A program made the position numbers and the translations under genes. A DNA stretch of 64,000 bases, from positions 62,001-126,000 of the forward strand of contig CAVXFM010000006.1 of assembly GCA_963760985.1 (NCBI GenBank), read 5' to 3'. Below are positions 8,804 to 18,628 of the stretch, piece by piece (position 1 is the stretch's first letter; each line of letters begins with the position of its first letter). The notes beneath the pieces are model-generated. The model saw only the letters and a list, made by a program, of their open reading frames with translations. It was not told the origin of the DNA and ran no database searches. The DNA is from JACRDG01 sp963760985 (GTDB lineage: Bacteria > Desulfobacterota > Desulfomonilia > Desulfomonilales > Desulfomonilaceae).

Positions 8804-9265
8804 ATGGATCCTTCCGCGCCTGTTCGCTGAATGGCCTTTCACGAAAATTATTACCAGATCTTGGGCAAACAATGAAGGAAAATCAGGCGGTACTGCGGAT
8901 GAACGAGAGTTCGGGAGAGAGGAAGCCTGCCGGCGCGGCTCCCATGCTTTCCCGCACTTTGGGGATGGGATTCTGTGAGAGTGGTAGTCAAAAGCGACGT
9001 CCGTTGGATTCTGGTTGGGTGTAATGAGGCTCCTTCTTTTCAAGCGCCGCAGAGCCGTCTCATCACTTCGCTCATGAGACCCCCAGCCTACGATCTTATT
9101 CGTTTGAACGCGAAACGGTATGGGCAGTGTATTTCCGGGGCACTGCTGGACAAGCCAGCAGCGGCACCCGGTGATGACCAACGGGAACCGCATGGACCGA
9201 GGTTTTTCTTACCAAGTGTGCGGTTCGCTTCTCTTACTTATTCCCGCGCGAATCGGCTGCCGCAC
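8804..9265. other. Intergenic region holding repeat A3
   Basis: No gene is visible. The only structured element is the family A repeat at about 9013-9121. The promoter for the downstream minus-strand pair presumably lies here, but I cannot identify it. Confidence 0.5.
9013..9121. repeat. Palindromic repeat family A, copy A3
   Basis: Contains the exact core GCCGTCTCATCACTTCGCTC, followed by ATGAGACCCCCAGCC and the tail CGATCTTATTCGTTTGAAC. The left arm is degenerate (GGTTGGGTGTAATGA). It lies between two minus-strand genes. Confidence 0.8.
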
Positions 9266-9853
9266 TTACGCGACAGCCTCGGACGGGATCAACCGGTACG
9301 GATATGCACGCGTAGCCCATTCGCTTTGGGGGTATTCCGCTGCGAGCTTGTCATATGCGTGTCTGAGCGGTTTTGGATCCTTGGTGCTCTTGTACAACGA
9401 GACGCCGCGGAGAAAAATGGCCTCCGGGGCGGAATTGCTTTGTGGAGAGGTGGCGAGGAGTTTCTCAAAGAGAGACAGGGCCTCGTCAAAGCGGTCTGTT
9501 TCGTAGAAGCATTTCCCCATGCCCAGCAGGAGTGACGGAATCAGCTCGTCAGGTCCCAGGAAGCCCACGGTGCGGTGGTGCTCCTGCCCCTCAATATCCA
9601 AAGTAACCAGAGTGGGGGTCCATTTGACGCCGAATTGTTTTGCGAGAATGGGGTGATCGTAAGCTACCCGAAGGGGAATGACGCTATCGCTGAGGAACGA
9701 GGCAACCTTTTCGTCAGGATACGTAACCGCATCCATTTGTTGGCAACCGATTCATCCAGGATTGAAGAAATCCAGGACAATGGGTTTGTTCTCCGATTTC
9801 GCTCGCTCAAGCGCCCTATCCATGCTTGTTTCCCAGGAAATCTGCTTTGCCAT
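9266..9853 (-). CDS. Selenoprotein: thioredoxin-fold (UxxC) plus TPR protein
   Basis: The ATG at 9853 has a strong GAGGAGG site six bases upstream. Codon 34 is TGA (9752-9754), sitting where thioredoxin-family relatives have the first active-site cysteine: FFNPG-U-IGCQQM. Reading TGA as selenocysteine gives one continuous 195-aa chain. Residues about 20-105 form a thioredoxin fold with the cis-proline element WTPTL near 69-73. The C-terminal half (GKCFYETDRFDEALSLFEKL) holds one or two TPRs. Stopping at the TGA would leave a 33-aa fragment, and an internal ATG at 9736 would remove the active site. Probable role: thiol/disulfide or peroxide reduction. A SECIS element just after the TGA should exist but I could not fold it here. 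A Cys-to-TGA error is the main alternative. Confidence 0.85.
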
Positions 9854-9909
9854 GATACGCCTCCTCGACACAAAAGGACTTTCTATCTCGCCATCTAACG
9901 GCTAGCTAT

Positions 9910-9937
9910 AGTATAAGTCTTGGACGTCCGTGGTCAA
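9910..9937 (-). promoter_or_regulatory. Sigma70-type promoter for the selenoprotein gene
   Basis: On the minus strand, TTGACC (9932-9937) and TATACT (9910-9915) are separated by 16 bases. The predicted transcript start is about 50 bases before the ATG at 9853. Based on consensus match only. Confidence 0.5.
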
Positions 9938-10198
9938 TTTGGGGTCTCTTCCCTTCGGTCGGACGGAAGCCCAGGCTCGTGGGGAACCATTTGACGTACC
10001 TGCAAGTAACAGAGGACTCGCTTAAGCGGCCGGCGCCTTGCCTTTGAAAGACGCAAAGGCATCTGATCTCTTTGCTCCGCGGCCCCCAAGAGTGCAACTT
10101 ATTCTCTGGCTTGCAGATGTGCACGTTGACCTCATCCATGAGGGACGCAACGCACTATTACACTGTCATGTTGAAGCTAATGAAAGGAGCGCGTACCG
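9938..10198. other. Short divergent intergenic region
   Basis: Lies between the selenoprotein promoter and the M1 peptidase. No gene is visible. A promoter for the peptidase is expected but not identifiable with confidence. Confidence 0.4.
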
Positions 10199-12854
10199 GT
10201 GGTGCAAGAACACTATACGTACAAACGTGAGGATTTTGGCGAACTTCCCGTGAAGTTACATCATCTTGATATCTATTTGAATTTCCTTGAAAACTACGTG
10301 GATGCCACCAATGTGCTGGACATGACCGCACAAGTTGCCATGGACTCGGTCACTCTGGACGCCAAAGCACTGGAGATCAGGTCAGTGGAATGGCTCGATG
10401 CGGAGAAAGACGCCACGGGGGAAGGTTTGAGCGTGGGGTACGACGATCTCCAGGAGCAGCACAAACTGGTGGTGCGTCTCCCCCACACCGTGCAAGCGGG
10501 GGAGCGCTTCAAGCTGCGTACCACGACCAGGTGCATCCCTTCGGACAACATCCTGGAAGGCATTTACAAAGACACCACCCCGCCAGGAGCGCCACAGCAA
10601 TACATGTCCCAATGCCAACAATGGGGTTTCCAGCGGATCATGCCTATTTTCGACGATTGCCGTGCCAAATGTCACCATGACCACGGTCATCGAGGCTGAT
10701 GCACGGTACACGCACCTCATCAGTAACGGCAATATCAGCAGGGATCAGAATCCTGATGGCGCGCCAAAACTCAAGCCAGGTGACCCGACGCGCAAGGTCA
10801 TCACGTTTGAAAACGACATCCCCATGGCACCGTATCTCTTTCTCGCGTGCGTGGGCACATGGGATACCCTGGCTGACGAAGTAACCCTGGATTCCGGCAA
10901 AAAGGTGAGGCTCGAGTATCTGGTTCCTCCAGGTCGGACCCCGCACGCGCGTATCCCCATGGACATTTTGAAGCAATCGGTCCTGTGGACGAGCCGCACG
11001 CAGAACTACGACTACCGGAACGACACGTACCGAACCATCTGCATGAACAAATCCAATTTCGGCGGCATGGAAAACATGGGCAACACCACCATCGTCACCG
11101 ACGCGGCCCTGATTGACGAGCATACCCTGGATCAAACGTTGCTATACGCTCATGCGGTGATTGTGCACGAATTCGAGCACAATCAATGCGGCAGCGAGAC
11201 CACCATGGAAACGCCCTTTGATGTGTGGCTGAACGAGGCGTACACCGTGGATGTGGAACGACAATTCATGGCAGACGTGTTCGATCCCGCGTTTGTGCGA
11301 CTGGCCCAGGTGGACACGATCCGGCATCCCGTGCTCGGCCCTCTGGCCATAGAAGACGGTGGGAGAGCGGGCAAGATCGTGCGGGAAGGATTCAACGATC
11401 CGGATGAGCTTATTGACGGGGTCACGTACGTAAAGGCAGCTGAAGTGATCCGCATGCTGCGGCTGATTGTGGGAACGGATAATTTTCGCAAGGGGAAGGA
11501 TCTATACTTCTCCCGATACAAACACGGCAACGCGAACAGCGACCAGTTCTTTCAATGCTTCGAAGAAGTCTCGGACCGATCGTTGGCTTTGTTCAAGAAA
11601 ACCTGGCTGCATACCATCGGCTATCCCGAAGTTTCCGCGACCACGGAATACGACGCGGCCTCTCAACGATTCACGGTGGATCTTCGTCAGCAATCACCGG
11701 TGGATGGAGTGTTTCATGTTCCCCTTGCAATGGCCCTGGTCGATAAGCAGGGCAGCGTCGTAGCGGGAACGGAACAGGTGTGCGAGCTTGCCGAGCCGAC
11801 CGGTCGGGTCATTTTTGAGCACATTCCCGAAGAGCCAGCTTTCGTGTCTTTGAACCGCGATTACTCTTTCTACGGGACCATGAAGCAGAAAGACGCCACC
11901 GTTGCCGCGCTTTCTTTGCAGGCGCGCACGGACACGAACGCGTTCAATCGCGTGGAAGCCATGCGACAGCTCACGGATCGGGTGCGTATAGCGCTTTTGC
12001 TCAATCCCGACCAGGAGGTCGATCGTGACTGGCTTACTCTGTATGGCGAGCTTCTGTCAGACCGGAGCCTGCCCGCGGGATTAAAGGCCTATCTCATCCG
12101 TATCGAGGAACAGCCGCTGGATCGGCAGTATGCCGCGTGGTATCGGGAGCAAGTCACATGCCGGGGAAAGCTGATGCGCGCGGTTAATGCCGTGTACCGA
12201 CCGGTCTTAAGGGAATTGTTCCTCGGTCTGGACACGTACAAACCGCGACAAACGCCGAAAGACGGCATTGAAGATCGTATCCTCAAACATGTGCTCTTGG
12301 ATCTGTTCGTGATCGACGATTCCCGCGAAAGCCAGCAGCTCATCCTGGATCATTATGTATCTGCCACCACCAACGCGGACCGCGTGTCTGCATTGCTCGC
12401 GCTCAACCGTAGTTCCGCCCCGGAACGTCTTGATATGCTGGAAAGGACCTATGATGCGTGGCACGACCATCTCAGCGGGTATGCGAACTACCTACGCATC
12501 GTATCCAGCGGCACACGCGCGGATGTATTCGACATGATCGCCGCGGAAAAGCGCAAACCCACGTTTGACATGCACCAGCCCACCTGGAGCAGAGCGCTTT
12601 TCCTTTCAATGGCAGGAAACACCAGGATGGTGTGGAGCGATCAGGGCATCGAATGGGTTGCGGACACGGTGACCGAACTCGCACGGGTCAACTGGTTCAC
12701 CGCGAGCCGATTGCTGAATATCTTCCAGCAAGTACGCAAGCTCAAGCCTGAGATGCAGCCTCAAGTGCGCACAGCCTTGCGGCGCATCGTCGAAGACGTG
12801 CCTCAGGATGTGAGCCAACCCGTGAATGCGCAGGCCACCGCGTACCTGGGTTGA
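10199..12854 (+). CDS. pepN: M1 family aminopeptidase N, frame broken once
   Basis: A zinc metalloaminopeptidase that removes N-terminal residues from peptides in the cytoplasm. GTG at 10199 follows an AGGAG site. The first 160 residues are the M1 N-terminal beta domain. The frame then breaks near 10671 (one extra base, between RAKC and TMTT) and continues to 12854, giving about 884 aa, close to the family's usual 870. The substrate-binding GGMEN motif lies near residue 287, and the zinc motif HEFEH near 322 has the third ligand in WLNEA. The C-terminal domain is largely helical. Because the join restores a well-conserved block exactly, I treat the break as a sequence error. The symbol is by family resemblance. 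Confidence 0.88.
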
Positions 12855-13009
12855 CGCACACGAGCCGGAAGCAGATTGGGCGAAATGAGGTAACACATCC
12901 CCACGCGGGAGTCGTGCTATCCTGGAGAAGATGCCGGAAGGTGAAATGGATGGGTGGTCCCGTTGCATGGTGAACCTCCCGGGGGGACTTCCGGGGGAAC
13001 CCGAAACGC

Positions 13010-13892
13010 ATGGGGAATGCAGTGCCAGCCCGAAGACTGAACGCTCAGAAGTTGGCCGGGGACATCAGGTCGGGTAGTTCCTATGGACGCCTCATGGAAC
13101 GATACTCACTCTCGGAAGCGTCCCTGGAAAGCCTTTTCCGGAAAATGGTGAAATCAGGATTGGTCGCAAGTGAGGAGCTGCCAGTCAAGGACCATGTGCC
13201 TGAAGATTTCGACTCACGTTTCGAGGACATCAGGTTGGCTGAAGATCCTGCCTTGTCGGGGCTTCAGCACCACGCCGAGGCACAATCGAGAACCAACTCG
13301 CCAAGGAGGATTGCCGGACCCAGGTGCTGAAGACTCGTGGGAATGCATTGTCTGCGGGGCGGTCCGGCCCAATCGATCCGGCGTATGTCCGACTTGCGGC
13401 TTGAAAACCGGGACGGTGCCCTCCCACGTCTTTAGGGGGATCGAAGTGGATCTCCATCCCGCGCTAGCCGGGCAAGGTTCTTCGGACAAGCTCCGTTCCA
13501 GCTTCCCGACAAACCCTCCGGGAAATCCGAGGCGATCCATGAATTACGCGAATCAATGCCTGGACAGACAATTCAAGACAGCCGAAGACGGCAGAAAGTT
13601 GTTCTTCCCTTGGAAGAGTTACTGGCTTGGAAGAAGCTACGGATATGTAGTGCCTTCAGACAAAGAGTATTACAGGCTTTACAAGAAACAGAGGCGCTGG
13701 CTGACGGCACCGTCGCCCGTGGTGGCAATACTCATCTGTGGTCTGATCAGCACTAGCATCGCGGCAGCGACAGACAGCAATTGGGCAGGGCCTGTCGGAC
13801 TTTTGATTTTGTTGGCCGTGTTTATTGTTTCTCATATTCTTTGGCAGTACAGCCAATGCGTTCATAGGAAGAAGACGGATAAGAAGTACTGA
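13010..13892 (+). CDS. HTH-like, zinc-ribbon and membrane protein, frame broken
   Basis: Residues about 14-58 (DIRSGSSYGRLMERYSLSEASLESLFRK is split by type) form a short helix-turn-helix-like module, often seen in Geobacter and Desulfo proteins. Near 13315 the frame must advance by one extra base to continue into a zinc ribbon (CIVCG...CPTCG). The same frame then runs to 13892 through two hydrophobic helices (AILICGLISTSIAA and LLILLAVFIVSHIL). An internal ATG at 13539 with a GAGG site could instead start a separate 117-aa membrane protein (NYANQCLDRQF...LFFPW), a pattern I associate with small stand-alone proteins. Function is unknown. Confidence 0.55.
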
Positions 13893-14174
13893 CGTACCAT
13901 TCGCGAAACCTGGAGAATTGATAGTGCTTTTGACTTTGGCATGCCGGGAGCCGTGTCCTCGGATCGGACAATGACCCGCGGTTCGTGCTTCCTCGCATTC
14001 CGTTGTCAACACCATATCGCGCACAGCGATGCGCTGAATCAAGGTGCTTCATTCTCAGGCGCGCCTCCCCGATGGCGCCACTAGATCAACTGGATTGCCA
14101 GGCCTGAAGAGATGACCGCGCATGATCCCTGTGGGGTACATTGTGAAGAGAGTGGCGGAGTGGGCCACAGCCTC

Positions 14175-14738
14175 CTAGCTCGTTCTGCAGCCAACCAATT
14201 GCTTCAGCTTTGATCCGAGCCACGTGTCCCTGGCTTCCACGTAGTCCTTGTCATGGCCGTCAATCAGCTCAGGTCGCTTTTCCAATATAAGAAGCGCAGC
14301 AAGCTCCGCAGCCTGGGAGGTGAGTTTGGCGCAATGCTTGAAATGCTGCTTGGGATCGTGTTTGACGTCTTTGCTCAACACGCGGCAGCAACTGGAACCG
14401 AAGAGCTTTTTGAACCGGTTGTGGAGAACGTTGGCAGAAGGCAACGCGCCTTTCTTGTCAGACGCACCCGGCTTGTCGCGGCCGAGAAACAGCCCCAGCG
14501 CGAGGACCGCACCGCTTAAGGCCCCACACGTGCATCCGCTGTTACCGATGCCCACGGGCAAGGCGGAAGCCATACGAATGGCCACGTCGTCCGATACTCC
14601 GCCTCCCAGGCCATGATTCACTACGGACAGGACCGCCTCGGAGCAGAGCAATTGTTTGGTGAGATACAGGTTCTCGGCCTTCTCACCGACCGACTTAGCA
14701 AGCGCCTCGGCCTTTTGCACAACGTTCTCGTCAGACAT
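14175..14738 (-). CDS. C_GCAxxG_C_C family redox protein
   Basis: A 187-aa cytoplasmic protein with the family's spaced cysteines: CSEAV near residue 32, GCTCGALSGA near 68 and SCCRVL near 116, with a further HC near 134. The family is found in anaerobes and is thought to be redox-active or metal-binding; no enzyme activity is established. It follows the secreted rhodanese gene by eight bases and should share its transcript, which suggests a joint role in sulfur or selenium handling (inference). A palindrome-covered promoter lies upstream of the pair. Confidence 0.87.
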   Translation of the reverse strand: MSDENVVQKAEALAKSVGEKAENLYLTKQLLCSEAVLSVVNHGLGGGVSDDVAIRMASALPVGIGNSGCTCGALSGAVLALGLFLGRDKPGASDKKGALPSANVLHNRFKKLFGSSCCRVLSKDVKHDPKQHFKHCAKLTSQAAELAALLILEKRPELIDGHDKDYVEARDTWLGSKLKQLVGCRTS

Positions 14739-14746
14739 ACAAACCC

Positions 14747-15259
14747 CTATTTGCCTTTTTCTACAGGATAGCCGGCCTGAGCCCAGCCTTCAATCCCGCC
14801 GGGAAAACGATACACGTTCTTATACCCCAGATTCACTGCCCACATGGCCCCATTGTGACTGCGCGTGCACTCGGTGAACCCGCAATAGAATACCAGCAGC
14901 CGATCCTTGTTCGGTCCCAGCATTTTGATGAATTCCGCCTTTTTCTTGTCATCCATCTGTTTCATGTCAGGGATGGGGAATTCGATCTGGACCGCGCCGG
15001 GAACATGACGTTTCTGGTAACTCGCTTCCAAGGGCATGGTGTCAATGATCAGCAGGTCCTTTTTCGCATCGACCCATTTCTTCAGCTCATCAGCGGTTAC
15101 GGCCTTGTACCCGCCGTTGGCTATCTCGCGGGCAAAGTTGATAGCGATGATTTCCTTAACCTTTTCCGGGAAATCGGCTTTTTGGGCCATTGCGGCCTGT
15201 ACCGAAAATACGGCAGCAGCCACGAGCAGCAGCCACGTAAGAACGAGTTTTCCGCGCAC
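14747..15259 (-). CDS. Secreted rhodanese-like protein
   Basis: About 170 aa with a signal peptide (hydrophobic core WLLLVAAAVFSVQAAMA), so it is probably periplasmic. One rhodanese domain follows: a TADELKKWVDAKKDLLIIDT strand, the RHVPGA element and the active-site loop FYCGFTECTRS with the persulfide-forming cysteine. GTG at 15259 is nine bases from AAGGAGG; a GTG at 15265 is only three bases away and less likely. It is first gene of a two-gene unit with the C_GCAxxG_C_C protein. It may move sulfane sulfur in the periplasm. The substrate is not known. Confidence 0.9.
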   Translation of the reverse strand: MRGKLVLTWLLLVAAAVFSVQAAMAQKADFPEKVKEIIAINFAREIANGGYKAVTADELKKWVDAKKDLLIIDTMPLEASYQKRHVPGAVQIEFPIPDMKQMDDKKKAEFIKMLGPNKDRLLVFYCGFTECTRSHNGAMWAVNLGYKNVYRFPGGIEGWAQAGYPVEKGK

Positions 15260-15921
15260 GAACACGTACCTCCTTCAAGCTTATGTCGTCAAGAAACAAC
15301 TCGAACTCCCCTTGCCCGCGGCCTGGTAATCGTTGCCCTCAGGCTCAACCACGGGCAAAGCCGTCTGCCAGGACACGGAGGCAAAAAAGGGACGAAATTG
15401 AATCATCTTTATGAATATATTCATCCTGGCGATTTGTCAAATCGGAAAGCCCGATGTGAACTACAGAAGCGCCATGTTTTTCTGACCGTACCCAGGGCCT
15501 CATCTCAAGTCTACGCACGGAGAGGTTCCTCCTGGAAGTTCCTTACACTTCCGGCTCATACACGGGCTTTACACGCCCTTGCGAATATGGCATAAGGACA
15601 ACGATGGCATGCATCGGGCCACGCGATGTATTGCTTAGGTCGCTCGACTGATGCCAATGCCTGTACCAGGTCGAGATCGTGGTTCCGCGCGGGCTCGCTT
15701 CACTTCTCGAATGGCAAGCGCAGAAAAATCCTCATGCCGGTGTGCGCAAAGGCAACCGAGCGAGGCATCGTGCCTCCTCCGCTGCAAACGGCCTGCCTCA
15801 CTGCACTTTGGAGGCATGGCGCGTGTCTGCCGGTACTATCTGAATTCGGGTATGCGGGAGTCAGTCTGTGCAATCGATGACACCGCTGCACCGTGACATG
15901 TACACGTCTCTTGGAGGAGCG
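15260..15921. other. Intergenic region with one palindromic promoter
   Basis: About 660 bases between divergent genes. Apart from the palindromes at 15411-15443, I see no gene or strong structure. Short frames here have no family match or ribosome site. Confidence 0.5.
15411..15443 (-). promoter_or_regulatory. Promoter embedded in two palindromes, upstream of rhodanese
   Basis: GATTTGTCAAATC (15431-15443) is a palindrome that contains the minus-strand -35 TTGACA (15435-15440). ATGAATATATTCAT (15411-15424) is a perfect 14-base palindrome covering a -10-like TATTCA (15412-15417), with 17-base spacing. Such overlap usually means repressor control. The AT-rich ATTCAT symmetry resembles ArsR-type sites, which is inference. 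Confidence 0.55.
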
Positions 15922-16651
15922 ATGGCGCATATCCCAGGCCTGAGATACGGGACAATCTGTTTACTTGTGGTGCTCTGTGCCTTGTCCGCAGCCGTGGCGG
16001 AAACGAATAGTCCGGTAATTGCCGTGGACAAGCTCCAAGATGATTTTGGGGACGTGCACGCGGGACTGCGAGTCGAAAAGAAGTATGTCGTTTCCAATCA
16101 GGGCAATGCGCCCCTTCTGATCAAATCGGTCAGGACTTCGTGCGGATGCACTACCGCGGTATCCGAGAGCCAAAAGGTGCTTCCGGGCGAAAAGACCCGT
16201 ATACTTGTCTGGTACGACACTGCCGGCTTGAGCGCAGGGAAAAAGACGCAGGCGGTGATCATTCATTCCAACGATCCGAAGCGGCCGGTGACTCGAATCC
16301 GAATTTTCGCGAATGTGAAGTATGACATCAGCCTTGATCCACCGAGTCTCATCAAACAAATTGCCGCATTCCACAATAAGGTCAATTTCTCACTCGTGGC
16401 AAGAAATGCCTCTGAGAAGCCGATCGTGCTGAAGCTGGCCACCATTCGGGGAGCGATCGTCAAGGCCGAGCTGACGCCGGAACACGTGCGCATTGAACCC
16501 GCATCAGAGACGCACTTCACCCTGGAAGTGACGCTCCCGGATCAGGAGGAGCGGGCCCTGTATCCAGGCAGTGTACCTCATCGCCACAGACCACCCTACG
16601 GAAAACGAAATCCTGATGCGATGCCTGATAAAGGTCGGCCGGGTGCATTGA
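15922..16651 (+). CDS. Exported DUF1573 protein, frame broken near its end
   Basis: ATG at 15922 directly follows GGAGGAGCG. A signal peptide (ICLLVVLCALSAAVAET) precedes a DUF1573 beta-sandwich domain with the hallmark SVRTSCGCTTA near residue 75 and a GEKTRILVWYDT strand. Relatives are periplasmic or surface proteins of unknown role. The given frame runs on to 16683 with an unconserved Arg/Pro tail. Removing one base near 16570 restores a strand-like ending (YLIATDHPTENEILMRCLI) and stops at 16651. It is transcribed toward the YkgJ-type gene, 252 bases away. Possible secreted surface or periplasmic binding role; no enzyme motif is present. Confidence 0.8.
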
Positions 16652-16903
16652 TTCCCTCACGCTTTTCACAAGAAACGCAGTGACGGAACGGACGAGGCTC
16701 GAGATCGATTGAGCGTGAGAGAAAGTGAGTTCCTTCTGTCCCCGCGCGCACAGGTACCGCGCCTCGCCGGTGGACTCCTTCCATCTCCTATGCTAAAAAT
16801 GCACGCGTAATGATCTCTCTCCCCGCTGCCCATACGGGAACTGACGTGCACGAGCACCCTTTGGTGTGGGGCGGGTATTGTGCAAGGAATTTCACGTAGT
16901 ATC

Positions 16904-17561
16904 ATGAACCTACAAGCCCATATTCGCCGTTACCTCGAACTCGTCGCGTCGGCTGACCGTATGTTTGAGGCTGTCCGTCATGAGCACGGACACCTCATGG
17001 GCTGCAAGCCGGGCTGTGACGACTGCTGTTCCGTGTATTACGAGCTGAGCGTCATCGAGGCGTTTGTCATAAACGGCATGTTCGGAGAAGTGGTGCCGAG
17101 GGCAACAGCTCGCAGAGTGCTGAAAAGGGCGGAGTCGGTTGAACCGCTTTTTCGCCAGGCAAAGGAGGACCTTCAAGCGCTGCCTCGGGAGATAACCGGG
17201 GATGACGGGGTCCAAGAGGCCGCGGCCAAAATCCGGCTCCCATGCCCGTTGAACGAGGAGGGAGGCTGTGTGCTCTACGCACATCGGCCGATCACGTGCC
17301 GACTCTATGGCGTGCCCCAGAAGATCCTGAATCGAGTCGTTTCCTGCCCGCGCAGCGAGCTTCCTCAAAGGAGAGCGTTATACCACCGTGGATGTAGACG
17401 AAATCCAGGCGCGGCTTTTTGAGTTTTCCCGGGAATTCCTCATGGACATGATAGGGGCAGCACCTTCAACGCCTCCAGGGCCGCTTTTCTTCATGGCTAC
17501 CACGCTGCAAACCAGATTCGACAAGGATTTTTTTCTCTCTCTGAAGAAAGGTCTGTCTTGA
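16904..17561 (+). CDS. YkgJ-type Cys-cluster protein, frame broken once
   Basis: The N-terminal half has GCKPGCDDCC near residues 34-43 and, later, C-PLNEEGG-C and PITCRLYG. This is the cysteine layout of the YkgJ/UPF0153 family, proposed to bind zinc or an iron-sulfur cluster. The frame ends at 17422 as given. One extra base near 17357 explains this: removing it yields SGFLKGE and a helical C-terminus ending at the TGA at 17559-17561. ATG at 16904 has no strong ribosome site, and a GTG at 16880 is an alternative. The stop overlaps the start of the next gene (TTGA), so translation is probably coupled to the PrmA-like methyltransferase. Confidence 0.75.
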
Positions 17562-18214
17562 GGGCAAAGGATAAGAGAAGACAAAGCGGATGGACGGGAA
17601 ATGTGCGTTCGCGCGACGTGGGCGCTCATCTGCGCCTGGTTCCGTACTGGGAAAGGGGCATCGTAGCGTCGTCCAGACGCGAGGTGATCATCGACCCAGG
17701 GCCGTCTTTTGGCGCGGGCGACCATCCCACCACTCTCATGGCTCTGGAATTCCTTGAAGCAGCTTTGGCCGAGACCGGCGTTCAGCGGGAATGTGCAACT
17801 CTGTTGGATGTGGGCACCGGGACTGGTGTGCTTGCCATAGCTGCCGCGGTATTGGGAGTGGGCTTTTCCGTGGGCCTGGATATTGACGAGGTCGCGGTAT
17901 TCATGGCTCGTCGCAATGTGGTCCTGAATGGCCTCGATGGCTCGGAAACCGCGATGCGGCCGGTGGAGCTGTTCCTCGGACGATTGGACGCGGTCCAGGG
18001 GCCGTTCCATATTGTCATGGCAAACCTCGCCGCACCGACCCTCCTCAAGGTCATGCCGCAGGTCAGACAGCAGGTGGAGCGGTATCTCATTCTTTCCGGT
18101 ATTGCCGACGCGATGGTCGAGCAGGTCTTGCAGGAGTACGGGGCGGAGGATTTGAAGCTAGTCGCACGAAAGCAGCAGGACGGGTGGAACTCAGCGCTGT
18201 TCAGGCGGGAATAG
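17558..18214 (+). CDS. PrmA-like (ribosomal protein L11-type) methyltransferase
   Basis: A 218-aa class I SAM methyltransferase. Motif I (LLDVGTGTGVLAIAA) lies near residue 83 and the acceptor-side NLAAPTLL near 148, where PrmA enzymes have NIL/NLA. The segment IIDPGPSFGAGDHPTT matches the PrmA pattern, in which usual family text is FGTGxHPTT. At 218 aa it lacks most of PrmA's N-terminal L11-binding domain, so its substrate may be another protein. TTG at 17558 overlaps the previous stop. It could modify the upstream Cys-cluster protein (inference only). Confidence 0.82.
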   Translation: MRAKDKRRQSGWTGNVRSRDVGAHLRLVPYWERGIVASSRREVIIDPGPSFGAGDHPTTLMALEFLEAALAETGVQRECATLLDVGTGTGVLAIAAAVLGVGFSVGLDIDEVAVFMARRNVVLNGLDGSETAMRPVELFLGRLDAVQGPFHIVMANLAAPTLLKVMPQVRQQVERYLILSGIADAMVEQVLQEYGAEDLKLVARKQQDGWNSALFRRE

Positions 18215-18278
18215 GGTGAGCTAATTCACTACTTCGGCAACCGGGTCCCTCAGACCTGTAGACCGAGGTTGAAGGAAA

Positions 18279-18322
18279 AAAGAATGGAGGAGGCAGCTCG
18301 GCCCCCTCCGTTTTCATTCTTA
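18279..18322. terminator. Bidirectional terminator between methyltransferase and dsrD
   Basis: AAAAAAGAATGGAGGAGG is followed by an 8-base loop and CCCCCTCCGTTTTCATTCTT. This gives a GC stem flanked by A and T runs, so it can work on both strands. It lies between convergent genes. Confidence 0.75.
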
Positions 18323-18370
18323 ACGTCACAAGGTACGTTCGCAGAATTGGTTCACACTACGAAACAGGGA

Positions 18371-18607
18371 TCAGTCCTCTTCCGTGTGCTGCTTGCCCAT
18401 GCCCTTGAGTCCGATGAGCGTGGTGCTTCCGCTTGACCAATACTCGAGCTTCCCTTCCTGGACCATCTTGTTGACCAAATTCTTCACTTCCCGGTTCTTC
18501 ATGTCCGGTACCATGGCATAAAAGTCTTTGAGATAGAATTTGGTCTTGGTCTTGGACTTCTTTTCCAGAGCGTCCAATATCAACTGTTTTACTTCCTCGT
18601 CGGTCAT
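18371..18607 (-). CDS. dsrD: DsrD, small regulator of dissimilatory sulfite reductase
   Basis: A 78-aa protein from the ATG at 18607, which has AAAGGAG upstream; this equals the usual DsrD length. It has a winged-helix-like fold with KFYLKDFYAMVPDMKNREV and a hydrophobic LEYWSSGSTTLIG end. DsrD is conserved directly after dsrAB in sulfate reducers and is reported to stimulate DsrAB activity. It follows dsrB by 21 bases in the same transcript, ahead of the terminator at 18279-18322. Confidence 0.95.
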   Translation of the reverse strand: MTDEEVKQLILDALEKKSKTKTKFYLKDFYAMVPDMKNREVKNLVNKMVQEGKLEYWSSGSTTLIGLKGMGKQHTEED

Positions 18608-18628
18608 GGAAAGACTCCTTTTGACCAC

